Source of the DNA: Paraburkholderia sediminicola
Lineage (GTDB): Bacteria; Pseudomonadota; Gammaproteobacteria; Burkholderiales; Burkholderiaceae
Reading direction: 5' to 3'
Length of the DNA stretch: 64,000 nucleotides
Assembly: GCF_902859805.1 (NCBI RefSeq)
Contig: NZ_CADIKC010000001.1
Coordinates: 1,116,001-1,180,000, forward strand
Of this stretch, positions 44,832 through 54,012 are shown piece by piece. Positions within the stretch are counted from its first letter, which is position 1. The number at the start of each line of letters is the position of its first letter. The translations under genes were made by a program, and so were the position numbers. The notes under the pieces are model-generated. The model made no database searches. It was not told where the DNA came from and saw nothing but the letters and a program-made list of their open reading frames with translations.

Positions 44832-46061
44832 ATGCTGATCGCGAACGAGCGCGCGTCGCACACCGACTACCCGAACGAACTGAAGGCAATTCTGAACGTG
44901 GAGGCCGCCGAACAGAGCCGCGCATGGCTTAAGAACTGGGCGCTTCTCGGTTCCTCGGCTACCCCACTGTGGGATCTTCCCGATGCGGCGGCGCGACTTG
45001 GCGTGGCGCGTCTGTGCATCAAGGACGAATCCGTGCGCTCGCCACTCGGCAGCTTCAAGGCGCTGGGCGCGCCTATTGCGCTCGTGCGCCTGATTTTGCG
45101 TTTGTGGCCCGAGCACAATCTCGACCCGAAGAGTTTGATCGAGGGACGCTACAAGAGCGTGCTCACGAACCTCGTCGTGATCAGCGCGACCGACGGCAAT
45201 CACGGCAAAGCGCTGGCCGCAGCGGCACAAACACTCGGATGCAATTGCGTGATCGTTCTGCACGCCAACGTGAGCGCTGAACGCGAGCGAGCCATCGCTG
45301 CATACGACGCGCAGATCATTCGTATCAAGGGCAACTACGACGAGTCGGTGGAAGAAGCCGCGCGCCTCGCGAAAGACAACGGCTGGCACGTGGTCTCAGA
45401 CACATCCTATGAAGGATACGAAGCCATTCCTCGCGACGTCATGCAAGGATACGGCGCGATTGCGGCCGAGATCGTCGAGCAATCCGAAAGTCATGCTGAC
45501 GAATGCGCATTCACGCATATCTTTCTGCAAGGCGGTGTCGGCGGTCTTGCTGCCGGCGTCGCCAGCTATCTTTGGGAAATTCATGGCAGCAAACGTCCGC
45601 GCTTTGTTGTCGTCGAGCCGCAGCAGGCAGACTGCCTGTATCAAAGCGCGCGCGCAGGCCGGCCGGCGAAAGCAACTGGGTCCGTCGATTCAATCATGGC
45701 GGGCCTTGCATGTGGCGAAGCTTCACCGCTCGCGTGGAAGATCCTCGAGTCGTGCGTAGACGACTTCATGACGATCAGCGACAAAGACGCGATTGCCGCG
45801 ATGCGCAGGCTCGCAGCAGGAACGGGTGCGGACGTTCCGCTGGTAGCCGGCGAATCCGGCGCGGCGGGTTACGCGGGCCTCGAAGTCCTCATGCAGGATT
45901 CGCAACTGGCACGCGCCGCCGGCCTGAACAAAGATTCGCGCGTTCTGGTGATCAGCACTGAAGGCGCGACGGCGCCGTCGGTCTACCTTGAATGCGTGGG
46001 CGAAACAGCCGGTTCGGTTCTTTCACGTCAGGCTCAATGGCTCGAAGCCGCGGTTCGATAA
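44832..46061 (+). CDS. dpaL: Diaminopropionate ammonia-lyase
   Basis: This 409-residue PLP enzyme splits 2,3-diaminopropionate into pyruvate and two ammonia. Family features are the PLP lysine Lys76 in SPLGSFKALGAP, the SATDGNHGKALAAAA helix, VSDTSYEGYEAIPRDVMQGY and the FLQGGVGGLAAGVASYLW segment. Length matches E. coli YgeX (about 400). It is followed after 36 bases by an M20 amidohydrolase gene, which could release free diaminopropionate from an N-acyl form. Confidence 0.93.
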   Translation: MLIANERASHTDYPNELKAILNVEAAEQSRAWLKNWALLGSSATPLWDLPDAAARLGVARLCIKDESVRSPLGSFKALGAPIALVRLILRLWPEHNLDPKSLIEGRYKSVLTNLVVISATDGNHGKALAAAAQTLGCNCVIVLHANVSAERERAIAAYDAQIIRIKGNYDESVEEAARLAKDNGWHVVSDTSYEGYEAIPRDVMQGYGAIAAEIVEQSESHADECAFTHIFLQGGVGGLAAGVASYLWEIHGSKRPRFVVVEPQQADCLYQSARAGRPAKATGSVDSIMAGLACGEASPLAWKILESCVDDFMTISDKDAIAAMRRLAAGTGADVPLVAGESGAAGYAGLEVLMQDSQLARAAGLNKDSRVLVISTEGATAPSVYLECVGETAGSVLSRQAQWLEAAVR

Positions 46062-46097
46062 GACAACCTGAATGGCCATCGAAAAGGGATAGATGTT

Positions 46098-47261
46098 ATG
46101 GAAATCGCCTTGCAATCGCAGTTGAAGAGTTGGCGTCAGCATCTGCACCAGAACCCGGAAACCGGCTTCGAGGAAGTCGCGACTTCGGACTATGTTGCAC
46201 GCGCCTTGAAGGCCCTCGGCCTCGACGTGCACCGAGGAATCGGCGGCACCGGACTCGTCGCGAATCTCACGGTCGGCAGCGGCCGTGGCGTGATTGGTCT
46301 GCGTGCCGACATGGATGCGCTGAATATCGTGGAGAACGCACCGGATCGCCCGTATGCCTCGCGAACGCAAGGCAAGATGCACGCCTGCGGACACGACGGA
46401 CATATGTCGATGATTCTCGGGGCCGCGCGCCTGCTTGCCGAGAAGAAGAATTTCAGCGGCACCGTCCGATTCATTTTTCAACCGGCCGAAGAGCATGGCC
46501 GCGGTGCGAAAGCGATGATGAACGACGGGCTTTTCGATCGATATCCTGTCGACGCGATCTTTGGCGCGCACAATATGCCCGGCATGGCCGCCGGAACCTT
46601 CGCGACACGCGCGGGCGGCATCATGGCCAGCGAAGACAATTTCGTCATCCATATCAAGGCACGTGGTACGCATGCAGCGAGACCGCACATGGGCGTCGAT
46701 CCGATTGTGATCGCGTCGCAAATCGTGCTGGCATTGCAAACAATCGTGTCCCGCAATCTCGATCCGAGCCTGCAGGCGGTGATCTCCTGCACCGAATTCA
46801 TTACGGATGGTATCCGCAACGTCATCCCGTCAAACGTAACGATCAAGGGCGATACGCGCAGCTACACGCCCGAAGTCCAGGCCATGCTGGCAACCCGCAT
46901 GCGAGAAATCAGCGAAGGAATCTGTCACGCGCACGGGGCTGAATGCGCGTTCGAATACACCCACGAATTCGCGCCTACGGTGAATTCACCAGAATATGTG
47001 GACCTTGCGGTTTCGGCCGCGCGCAATATCGTCGGCGCAGAAAACGTCGACGCCAGCGTGCAACCCATGATGATCTCCGAGGATTTCGGCGCGTTCCTTC
47101 AGGCAGTGCCGGGCAACTTTATTTTTATCGGCAATGGCGAGACGGGGAAGGAAGGGAGTACTCCGCTCCACAACGCCACCTACGATTTCAACGACGAGAT
47201 CCTGCTCACCGGTGCCCGATACTTTGCCGAAATCGCGCGGCTCGCGCTCCCTGCTGCTTGA
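46098..47261 (+). CDS. M20D-family amidohydrolase (N-acyl amino acid hydrolase type)
   Basis: This 387-residue metallo-amidohydrolase resembles hippurate hydrolase and indole-acetyl-amino-acid hydrolases. Metal and catalytic segments are LRADMDALNI, the HACGHDGHMSMILG cluster, FQPAEEHGRGAKAM, and histidines in the dimerisation lid (ARGTHAARPHMGVDP) and C-terminus. It removes an acyl group from an amino acid in the cytoplasm. Its place after dpaL suggests an N-acyl-diaminopropionate substrate; that is inference. Confidence 0.93.
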   Translation: MEIALQSQLKSWRQHLHQNPETGFEEVATSDYVARALKALGLDVHRGIGGTGLVANLTVGSGRGVIGLRADMDALNIVENAPDRPYASRTQGKMHACGHDGHMSMILGAARLLAEKKNFSGTVRFIFQPAEEHGRGAKAMMNDGLFDRYPVDAIFGAHNMPGMAAGTFATRAGGIMASEDNFVIHIKARGTHAARPHMGVDPIVIASQIVLALQTIVSRNLDPSLQAVISCTEFITDGIRNVIPSNVTIKGDTRSYTPEVQAMLATRMREISEGICHAHGAECAFEYTHEFAPTVNSPEYVDLAVSAARNIVGAENVDASVQPMMISEDFGAFLQAVPGNFIFIGNGETGKEGSTPLHNATYDFNDEILLTGARYFAEIARLALPAA

Positions 47262-47290
47262 GCCGCGCCCCTTCCTGCCCAGCATCAGAG

Positions 47291-47311
47291 ACCGCACTGG
47301 TCGCGGTTTTT
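47291..47311 (+). terminator. Rho-independent terminator after the M20 gene
   Basis: ACCGC (47291-47295) pairs with GCGGT (47303-47307) around a 7-base loop, directly followed by a run of T (47307-47311). It lies 29 bases after the M20 stop on the plus strand and just before the convergent paiB-like gene end. Confidence 0.6.
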
Positions 47312-47319
47312 GATGAGCG

Positions 47320-47979
47320 TCAGGCGGGGGAATCGCCTGCCTTTGCGGCCTTTATTGCGGCGCACTCAAGCATGGCTTCGCCGATCACGTTTTCTCCCCG
47401 CTCGTTGAGGGCAGTGCCGGCCCCTTCTATATCCCGCACTTCCTTGTTCTGGCCGAGCTTGATCTTCCCGACCAGGCGGGTGATTTCGATCTCGACCCCG
47501 ACAATCGCCTTGAGCATCATGTCGATGTAGTCGGCCGTGCTGTCCGTCATCTTCCACGGACGAGGCTGGGAAGCTTCATGGGTCCGCGTAAGACGGGCGA
47601 CCAGCCCGCGAACATAGCGCTCGTCGTCGCGGATGGTCACCCGGCCGTGCGCGTGGACCACCCTGTAGTTCCATGTCGGCACCTGCCTGTGAAGCTCGTG
47701 CTTGCTCGGATACCAGTTGGGCGAGATGTAGGCGTCGCCCGCGCGAAACACGACCAGTACCTCGTCTCCGTTGGCCACGTCCTGCCAGACCGGATTGGCG
47801 CGAGCCACGTGAGCATGCAGGACGCCATACGCGCCTTCGCCGGCTTTCAGATCAAACGGAATGTGGTTGGCGTCCAGACCGCTTTTGCCGTGCGTGAACA
47901 GAGTGCCGAACGGATTCTCTGTGATCAGCGCGTGCAGCACCTCGGTGCGTGGTTCATCAAAATGAGTGGGTACGTACAT
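47320..47979 (-). CDS. paiB: PaiB-family FMN-binding protein
   Basis: This 219-residue protein matches the PaiB/FMN-binding negative regulator family: MYVPTHFDEPRTEVLHALI, TENPFGTLFT, LDANHIPFDL, the FMN-contacting YISPNWYPSKHELHRQVPTWNY segment and VGVEIEITRLVGKIKLGQN. In Bacillus PaiB affects sporulation and protease genes; in proteobacteria it usually sits, as here, divergent from a MocR-type gene. CGGAG lies before the ATG. Confidence 0.92.
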   Translation of the reverse strand: MYVPTHFDEPRTEVLHALITENPFGTLFTHGKSGLDANHIPFDLKAGEGAYGVLHAHVARANPVWQDVANGDEVLVVFRAGDAYISPNWYPSKHELHRQVPTWNYRVVHAHGRVTIRDDERYVRGLVARLTRTHEASQPRPWKMTDSTADYIDMMLKAIVGVEIEITRLVGKIKLGQNKEVRDIEGAGTALNERGENVIGEAMLECAAIKAAKAGDSPA

Positions 47980-48065
47980 AGGGGGCTCCGTGATGAGTGC
48001 AGCGATGCGCTAACCCTCATTGCAGGCAACGCCGGTGCGGCAGGCCTGTGAAGAATTGTGGCGGC

Positions 48066-48093
48066 AAACTGGTTTATATTGTAGAACCAGTTT
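48066..48093. promoter_or_regulatory. Inverted repeat between paiB and the MocR-type gene
   Basis: AAACTGGTT (48066-48074) and AACCAGTTT (48085-48093) are perfect 9-base arms around 10 bases (centre spacing 19). A third partial copy, GGACCAG, follows at 48108-48114 near the MocR start. This fits a MocR/PdxR-type site controlling paiB and autoregulation. Confidence 0.65.
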
Positions 48094-48120
48094 GGATCAT
48101 TTTCATTGGACCAGAAAGTC

Positions 48121-49644
48121 ATGGCTCGCAAACCGAAAGCGGTGGAAGTTCCGGCGATCGGCATCCTGGATCGAGCCGCGGGCCATTTGGGCCGTCAGCT
48201 CGCGCAGGCACTCCGCGACGCCGTCCGCCGTGGCGACCTCAAACCCGGCGAAGTGCTCCCCTCCACACGCACGTTGGCTGCTTCGTTGCATGTTGCACGG
48301 GGAACTGTCGTCGAGGCATTCGAGCAACTGATCGCCGAAGGCTTTCTGCAATCGCAGCCTGGCTCCGACACACGCGTCGCGCAATCGCTGACGCTGCCTG
48401 CCGACGCCCGAGGGCGATCCTCATCCGTTGAAACTGCCCCGCTTCCAGAACGCGCCCGTCTGTTCGCACAGGTTGCACGTCAGTTCTCTGCCGTCCCGCA
48501 GGCGCCTTTCGCCGTTTCGGTACCCACAGGCCCTGCCGCTCCGGACGATGCCTGGCGCCGGCTCGGCAACCGGCTGCGCGCCCGCGGACCTGGCGCTCCG
48601 GCCGGGTATGGCGACCCACAAGGAGCGCTGGCGCTGCGCGAAGCGGTGGCCGACTACGTCAGGAAATCGCGCTCGGTTCGTTGCGAGGCTGAGCAGGTGA
48701 TCATCACCAGCGGCACACAGCAAGGCCTTTACCTCTCATGCCAGGTGCTGCTCGACGGCGATGCGTCAGCGTGGGTGGAGGACCCGGCGTATAGGGGCAT
48801 TACAGCCATTCTGGAAAGCACTGGTCGCCCTGAGCGCATGATCCGGGTGCCCGTCGATGCGGAGGGCCTCAACGTCGATGCGGGTATCAAGCTGGCCCCG
48901 CATGCACGTGCGGCATTCGTCACATCGTCGCACCAGTATCCGCTGGGAATGCCATTGAGCATGGCGAGGCGCAACGCGCTGCTGGCGTGGGCCAGCGCGA
49001 ACAACGCCTGGGTGGTGGAAGACGACTACGACAGCGAACTGCGTTATGCGGGACATCCGTTTCCGTCGCTTCAGGGGCTCGATCCTAACCGCGTGGTCTA
49101 TCTCGGCACGTTTAGCAAGATCCTGTTTCCGTCATTGCGGCTCGGCTATGCGGTTGTCCCGCCGAACCTCGTGGAGGCATTCTGCGGCGCGCGCGTGCTC
49201 ATGGATCGCAATCCCCCAAACGCAGATCAGCACGTGCTGGCAGCCTTCATTGCAGAAGGCCATCTGGACCGCCACATCCGGCGTATTCGTGGCGTCTATG
49301 CGGACCGCCGCGCGTGCATCATCGAGACGCTCGAGCGACTGCTGCCGAAAGAGGTTGCCTGGTTGCAGCCGAGCGATCAGGGCATGCACCTCGTGCTCTG
49401 GCTTGGCGGAGACGTCGACGACAGGCTCGTGGCGTCGTTAGCAGGTGAGAGTGGGGTTGCTGTACGAGCGGTATCGCCCATGTACTCCAATGGAAAAGGT
49501 CCAATGGGTTTGATACTGGGTCTAGGTGGTTTCAGCGACGCCGAAATCGAAGTTGCCACGCAACGTCTCGCCTCGTGTATCGAGGCTGCGGCAGAAGCGG
49601 CGCGCCGTGCGAATCCGCAGGGCGCCGCTACCGCTAAAGCGTAA
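48121..49644 (+). CDS. MocR/PdxR-type regulator (GntR HTH fused to aminotransferase fold)
   Basis: The ATG at 48121 gives 507 residues; an upstream TTG at 48106 is possible. Residues 15-85 form a GntR HTH (LAQALRDAVRRGDLKPGEVLPSTRTLAASLHVARGTVVEAF). The rest is a class-I aminotransferase domain with SGTQQGLYLSCQVLL, the tyrosine/aspartate PLP contacts in VVEDDYDSELRY and the PLP lysine in YLGTFSKILFPSLRLGY. Such proteins sense PLP, GABA or related amines. It is divergent from paiB, its likely target. Confidence 0.93.
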   Translation: MARKPKAVEVPAIGILDRAAGHLGRQLAQALRDAVRRGDLKPGEVLPSTRTLAASLHVARGTVVEAFEQLIAEGFLQSQPGSDTRVAQSLTLPADARGRSSSVETAPLPERARLFAQVARQFSAVPQAPFAVSVPTGPAAPDDAWRRLGNRLRARGPGAPAGYGDPQGALALREAVADYVRKSRSVRCEAEQVIITSGTQQGLYLSCQVLLDGDASAWVEDPAYRGITAILESTGRPERMIRVPVDAEGLNVDAGIKLAPHARAAFVTSSHQYPLGMPLSMARRNALLAWASANNAWVVEDDYDSELRYAGHPFPSLQGLDPNRVVYLGTFSKILFPSLRLGYAVVPPNLVEAFCGARVLMDRNPPNADQHVLAAFIAEGHLDRHIRRIRGVYADRRACIIETLERLLPKEVAWLQPSDQGMHLVLWLGGDVDDRLVASLAGESGVAVRAVSPMYSNGKGPMGLILGLGGFSDAEIEVATQRLASCIEAAAEAARRANPQGAATAKA

Positions 49645-49682
49645 CTGAATGATCTAGCCGGAAATGGTCGGCCCGGGCGGCG

Positions 49683-51158
49683 CTAGCCCTGCTGCGCTTG
49701 CCAGCCAATGCCGAGGCTTTTCTGCAGCGACACAAAGTCCTTGAGCAACTCGGCCTGTCCCGCGACCACATTCTGCTGCGCAGTGAATTCTTCGCGCTGC
49801 GTGTCAAGCAGATCGATCAGCGTGGCGACGCCGGCGGAATAGCGCTGCCGCATCAGCGTAGCCGAGTGGCTTGCGGACGATTCCACCTTTTGCAGCGTGA
49901 CGACATGATCGCGCTGATGCCCATAGCGCGAGAGCGACGAGTTCGCGTCCTGCAGCGCGCCGAGCACGGCCTTCGTATAACGCGCTTCGGCTTCGTCACG
50001 CGATGCCTCGGCTGCGTGGACGCTGCCCAGTGTGCGGCCAAAATCGAACGCGTTCCATTGCAGATACGGCGCGCCGATCCAGCTGAAATTGTTCTTGCGC
50101 ACGAGATGACCCGGATCGCCTGCGCTGAAGCCGATATCGCCGAGCAACGTCACCTTCGGGAAAAAATCCGCGATGTGTTCGCCGATCTGCGCATTGCTCG
50201 ACGCAAGCCGCCGCTCCGCAGCGCGAATGTCGGGACGCTGCTGCAACATCGCCGACGGATCGCCGATCGCCACTGTGCCGGGTAACGCCGGCAGCGGCCG
50301 CGTGCTCGCGAGTTGCTGGTCCAGCGCGCCAGGCTCACGGCCGGTCAGCACCGCGAGGCGGTCGAGCGAATCGGTCAGTTGCGCGTCGAGCGGGATCAAC
50401 GTTGCGCGGGTGTTTTCAACCTGCGTGCTCAGGCGTTCGACATCGAGGTCTGCTGCCGTGCCGCGCTCCCGGCGCTGCTGCGTGAGCGTCAACATCTTCT
50501 GTTCGGTTTCCGCCTGACGCCGCGCGAGTTCAAGCCGCGTCTGCTGATCGCGCAGTTCGATGTAGGCCTGCGCAACCTCGGCCGCGAGCGACACCTGGGT
50601 GTCCGCGAGATCGGCGTCGACGGCTTCCGCATCCGCGGACGCCGCTTCGATGGCGCGCCGCGTGCCGCCAAACAGATCGATTTCCCAGGTGGCGTCGAAG
50701 CCCGCGGTATAGAGCTGCAACGGGCCACGACCCGACGACGCTGTACTACTTCCAGAGCTGAGCGAACTCAGATCAGGCGAGCGCATGCGCAGCGCGGCAG
50801 CATCGCCCGAGATTTTCGGCAATTCGTTCGCACGTTGCTGCTGCAGTTGTGAACGCGACTCCCGCAACCGGGCCTGCGCAATATGCACGTCGGGACTATG
50901 TGCAAACGCGGCGGCAATGAGATCGTTCAGCTGCGGATCGTTGAATGCGAGCCACCACTGATTCGGCGCGGGCGTTGCAATCGTAGCGTTAGCCGGAGCA
51001 CGCACGAAGGTCGCGCTGCTGCGGGCGTCCTGCGCAACCGGCGGTGCGCCGTGATAGTCCGGGCCGACCGTGCAACCCGACAAAGCGGACAGAAACACGG
51101 CGGCGGCCAGTGCGATAGACGAAGGACGGTTGAACATCATGGTGTGATGAAAAGACAT
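49683..51158 (-). CDS. Outer-membrane efflux lipoprotein (NodT/OprM type)
   Basis: This 491-residue TolC-like factor has a signal peptide with lipobox LSALSGC (cysteine near residue 29) and GPDYHGAPP, the standard start of NodT-family outer-membrane factors. Long alpha-helical segments and the RPDIRAAERRLASSNAQIG repeat signature follow. Its start codon shares a base with the stop of the EmrB-like gene (TAATG), so translation is coupled. It forms the exit channel of the pump encoded by the next two genes upstream. Confidence 0.94.
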   Translation of the reverse strand: MSFHHTMMFNRPSSIALAAAVFLSALSGCTVGPDYHGAPPVAQDARSSATFVRAPANATIATPAPNQWWLAFNDPQLNDLIAAAFAHSPDVHIAQARLRESRSQLQQQRANELPKISGDAAALRMRSPDLSSLSSGSSTASSGRGPLQLYTAGFDATWEIDLFGGTRRAIEAASADAEAVDADLADTQVSLAAEVAQAYIELRDQQTRLELARRQAETEQKMLTLTQQRRERGTAADLDVERLSTQVENTRATLIPLDAQLTDSLDRLAVLTGREPGALDQQLASTRPLPALPGTVAIGDPSAMLQQRPDIRAAERRLASSNAQIGEHIADFFPKVTLLGDIGFSAGDPGHLVRKNNFSWIGAPYLQWNAFDFGRTLGSVHAAEASRDEAEARYTKAVLGALQDANSSLSRYGHQRDHVVTLQKVESSASHSATLMRQRYSAGVATLIDLLDTQREEFTAQQNVVAGQAELLKDFVSLQKSLGIGWQAQQG

Positions 51159-52795
51159 TAGTGTCCGGCGGAAGAAGGCGGCGGGGCATTCCGGTTGGGT
51201 GTTTTCAGAAGCAGCGCAAGCGGAATGCAGGCGATCAGCGCGATGCCTAGCAAGTAAAAGGTTTCCGAATAGGTCATCACGATGGCCTGCTGCTGGATTT
51301 GCGCGCCGAGTTGCCCGAGCGCGCGCACCTGCGAGTACGCCATGTCGCCTGTATGGGCGAACCAGTTCGCCGCGTTTGCCGCCAGGCTCTCCTGGCCGAT
51401 CAGCGAATTGGCGCTGACTGACTCGCGGATCATCGCGGTATGAAAGGTCGTGCGCCGGTCGATCACGGTCCCGATGATCGCAAGGCCGATCGATCCGCCG
51501 AGATTGCGCGCCATGTTGTAGAGACCGGCGGCGTCGCCGGAATCTTCGCGCGACACGGCCGCCATCGACGCCTGATTGAGCGGCATCATCGCGAGCATCT
51601 GTGCGGTGCCGCGTATCAGCTGCGACCAGATGAAATCGTGCCCGACACTCTGTGCCGTCAATTCAATGTCGATCATGCAACTGATCGCGTACAACACCAA
51701 CCCGGTGATCACGAGCACGCGGAAATCGACTTTGCCAAGCAGCCGCGGCAGGATCGGCATGATCATGAAGGCGGGCAGCCCGGAAAGCAGCATGATCGCG
51801 CCGGACTGTTCGGCGTTGTAGCCCGCGACCACCCCGAGAAACTGCGGCAGCAGATACGACACACCATAAAGCGCTGCGCCGACCGCGGACACGATCACGA
51901 TCACGCTGGCGTAATTCGGGTTGCGCATCAGACTCAGCCGCACGATCGGTTTCTTCGCGGTCATTTGCGAGGCGGCGATCAGGATCATGCCGAAGAGCGA
52001 CACGCAGGTGAGCGCCATGATCATCGACGATTCGAACCAGCGCTCGCGCTGACCCTCCTCGAGCACGACCGTGAGCGAACTGAGGCCGATCGCAAGACCC
52101 ACGATGCCGAGCCAGTCCGCCTTGAAAAACGCTTCCCAGTGCGGCCGGTCTGACGGCAACCCGACGGTCAACAGGGTCATCAACGCAAGGCAGATGGGCA
52201 GATTCATGAAGAAGCACCAGCTCCAGCTGATGTTCTCCGCGAGCCAGCCGCCCACAACCGGTCCAAGCAACGGCCCGAGCAATACGATCAAGCCGAACAT
52301 GGTCATGCCGACAGGCATCTGCGATAGCGGCAGGCGCGTGCGGATGATGGTCTGCGCCGTCGGGATCAGCGCGCCGCCAGCGAAGCCCTGCCCGATGCGG
52401 CCGACGATCATCATCGGTAACGTGTGCGACCAGCCGCACATCATCGAGAAGGCAATGAAAAACGCTGAGTTGATCAGCAGAAAATTACGCAGGCCGAACA
52501 CTCGCGTAAGCCATGCCGCCAGCGGAATCATCACGATTTCCGACATCAGATAGCCAGTCGAAATCCAGGTGCCTTCCGTACCGGTGGCGCCGATTTCACC
52601 CTGGATCTGCGGCAGCGCGGAGTTCGTGATCGAGATGTCGAGCGTCGCCATCAGGGCGCCGAGCGCGCCCGCGGCGACGGCGATCCAGTCGCCGACGCTG
52701 GCCCGCTCTTCCCCACGCGGTGCGGCTGGCGCGGCGGCGGCGGGAGCTGTGGTTCCCGATTCAGCCACGATGGTTCTCGCTGTCGATGCGCGCAT
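51158..52795 (-). CDS. EmrB-type MFS drug exporter (DHA2)
   Basis: From ATG 52795 the protein has 545 residues; an upstream GTG/ATG at 52825 and a GTG at 52768 are alternatives, and all overlap the end of the membrane-fusion gene. About 14 membrane helices start at GDWIAVAAGALGALMATLDISITNSALPQIQGE, followed by EGTWISTGYLMSEIVMIPLAAWLTRVFG, the standard EmrB pattern. It works with the EmrA-like and outer-membrane proteins as a tripartite pump across the envelope. Confidence 0.94.
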   Translation of the reverse strand: MRASTARTIVAESGTTAPAAAAPAAPRGEERASVGDWIAVAAGALGALMATLDISITNSALPQIQGEIGATGTEGTWISTGYLMSEIVMIPLAAWLTRVFGLRNFLLINSAFFIAFSMMCGWSHTLPMMIVGRIGQGFAGGALIPTAQTIIRTRLPLSQMPVGMTMFGLIVLLGPLLGPVVGGWLAENISWSWCFFMNLPICLALMTLLTVGLPSDRPHWEAFFKADWLGIVGLAIGLSSLTVVLEEGQRERWFESSMIMALTCVSLFGMILIAASQMTAKKPIVRLSLMRNPNYASVIVIVSAVGAALYGVSYLLPQFLGVVAGYNAEQSGAIMLLSGLPAFMIMPILPRLLGKVDFRVLVITGLVLYAISCMIDIELTAQSVGHDFIWSQLIRGTAQMLAMMPLNQASMAAVSREDSGDAAGLYNMARNLGGSIGLAIIGTVIDRRTTFHTAMIRESVSANSLIGQESLAANAANWFAHTGDMAYSQVRALGQLGAQIQQQAIVMTYSETFYLLGIALIACIPLALLLKTPNRNAPPPSSAGH

Positions 52796-53903
52796 CACGA
52801 TCGCGCGCTGAACGTGTGTCGACATCCACGGTTACCGACAGCCCCGGCAAGAGCACGCTGCGCGTTTCCGTACCCGTGTCGATGCGAATCCGCACGGGGA
52901 CCCGCTGCACGATCTTGGTGAAGTTGCCCGTGGCATTTTCCGGCGGCAGCAGCGCGAATTGCGAGCCCGTGCCGGGCGAGAAGCTGTCGATCACGCCGTG
53001 CAGCGTATGACCGGGCAACGCGTCGACATGCATTTCCACCGGCTGACCCACGCGCATCCCGCCCACCTGCGTTTCCTTGAAGTTCGCCAGCAAGTAGGTG
53101 CTTTGGACCGGCACGACCGTCAGCATCCGCGTGCCGGGTTGTACGTACTGACCCACGCGCACGGTGCGATCGCCGACCTTCCCGCCGAGGACACTGCGCA
53201 CCACGGTGTTGTCGAGATCGAGATGCGATTGCTGCGCGCTGGCCTGGGCCGCTTCGAGTTGCGCGCGCGCCTGCGCGAGCTGCGCGGTGGCCGAACCGAT
53301 CTGCGAGCGTGCTGCCTCGACCGCCGCCGCATTCGCGGCGAGCGTGGCATTCGCCTGATCGCGGCTGCTGGTCAATTCCGCCAGCCTTTCGCTGCTTTCA
53401 GCGCCGGTGGCCACGAGCGGCGCGTAGCGGCGCACTTCGTCGCTCGCATGCTGCGCGCTCACGCGCGCCACCTGCTGCTGCGCCTGGGCTTGCGCAATGT
53501 TGGACTGCTGCTGCTTGATGTCGGCCTGCGCGCGTTCGATGTCAGCCTTGCGTGCATCGATTGTGGCCCGCGCCTGGTCGAGCGCGACCTGATACTGGCG
53601 GGCGTCGAGATGGACGAGCGGATCGCCCGGCTTCACGACCTGGTTGTCCGCGACGTAAACTTCCGTGACGTAGCCGGCGATCTTGGGCGCCACGGTGACG
53701 CTGTCGGCCTGCAGATACGCGTCGTCGGTACTTTCGATGAAGCGGCCCACGGTCCACCAGCGGGCGAGCCAGACGGCGCCGACGATCAACGCGACAACGC
53801 CGAGCGCGATCAGCACCTTGCGCCGGCTGGGACGCCTCGCGCCTGCTGCGGGCGAATCTTCGGCGGGTATGGGGCGGGAGGGAGAGCCTGCGGTCGCTGA
53901 CAT
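52761..53903 (-). CDS. EmrA/HlyD-type membrane fusion protein
   Basis: The ATG at 53903 gives 380 residues, with one N-terminal membrane helix (KVLIALGVVALIVGAVWLA), a lipoyl-like segment TDDAYLQADSVTVAPKIAGYV, a long alpha-helical hairpin (about residues 110-210, Ala/Gln rich) and a beta-barrel with GKVGDRTVRVGQYVQPGTRML. It links the EmrB-like pump to the outer-membrane factor. It is the first gene of the operon opposite the TetR gene. Confidence 0.94.
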   Translation of the reverse strand: MSATAGSPSRPIPAEDSPAAGARRPSRRKVLIALGVVALIVGAVWLARWWTVGRFIESTDDAYLQADSVTVAPKIAGYVTEVYVADNQVVKPGDPLVHLDARQYQVALDQARATIDARKADIERAQADIKQQQSNIAQAQAQQQVARVSAQHASDEVRRYAPLVATGAESSERLAELTSSRDQANATLAANAAAVEAARSQIGSATAQLAQARAQLEAAQASAQQSHLDLDNTVVRSVLGGKVGDRTVRVGQYVQPGTRMLTVVPVQSTYLLANFKETQVGGMRVGQPVEMHVDALPGHTLHGVIDSFSPGTGSQFALLPPENATGNFTKIVQRVPVRIRIDTGTETRSVLLPGLSVTVDVDTRSARDRDARIDSENHRG

Positions 53904-53914
53904 CGTATCGGTCC

Positions 53915-53958
53915 AATTGTTTCCACGTGGCACAATTATTCCAGTTGATCAAATTGTG
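53915..53958. promoter_or_regulatory. Repeated AATTGT half sites between emrA-type and TetR genes
   Basis: CACAATT (53931-53937) and AATTGTG (53952-53958) are perfect 7-base arms around 14 bases, and a further AATTGT lies at 53915-53920. The palindrome TTGATCAA (53945-53952) lies inside. These are candidate operators for the divergent TetR protein and overlap the pump promoter. Confidence 0.6.
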
Positions 53959-54012
53959 TCAAGTGATATATTTCTTACGAATTCCCGCAATACGTGTAAT
54001 GGAGAAAGATGC

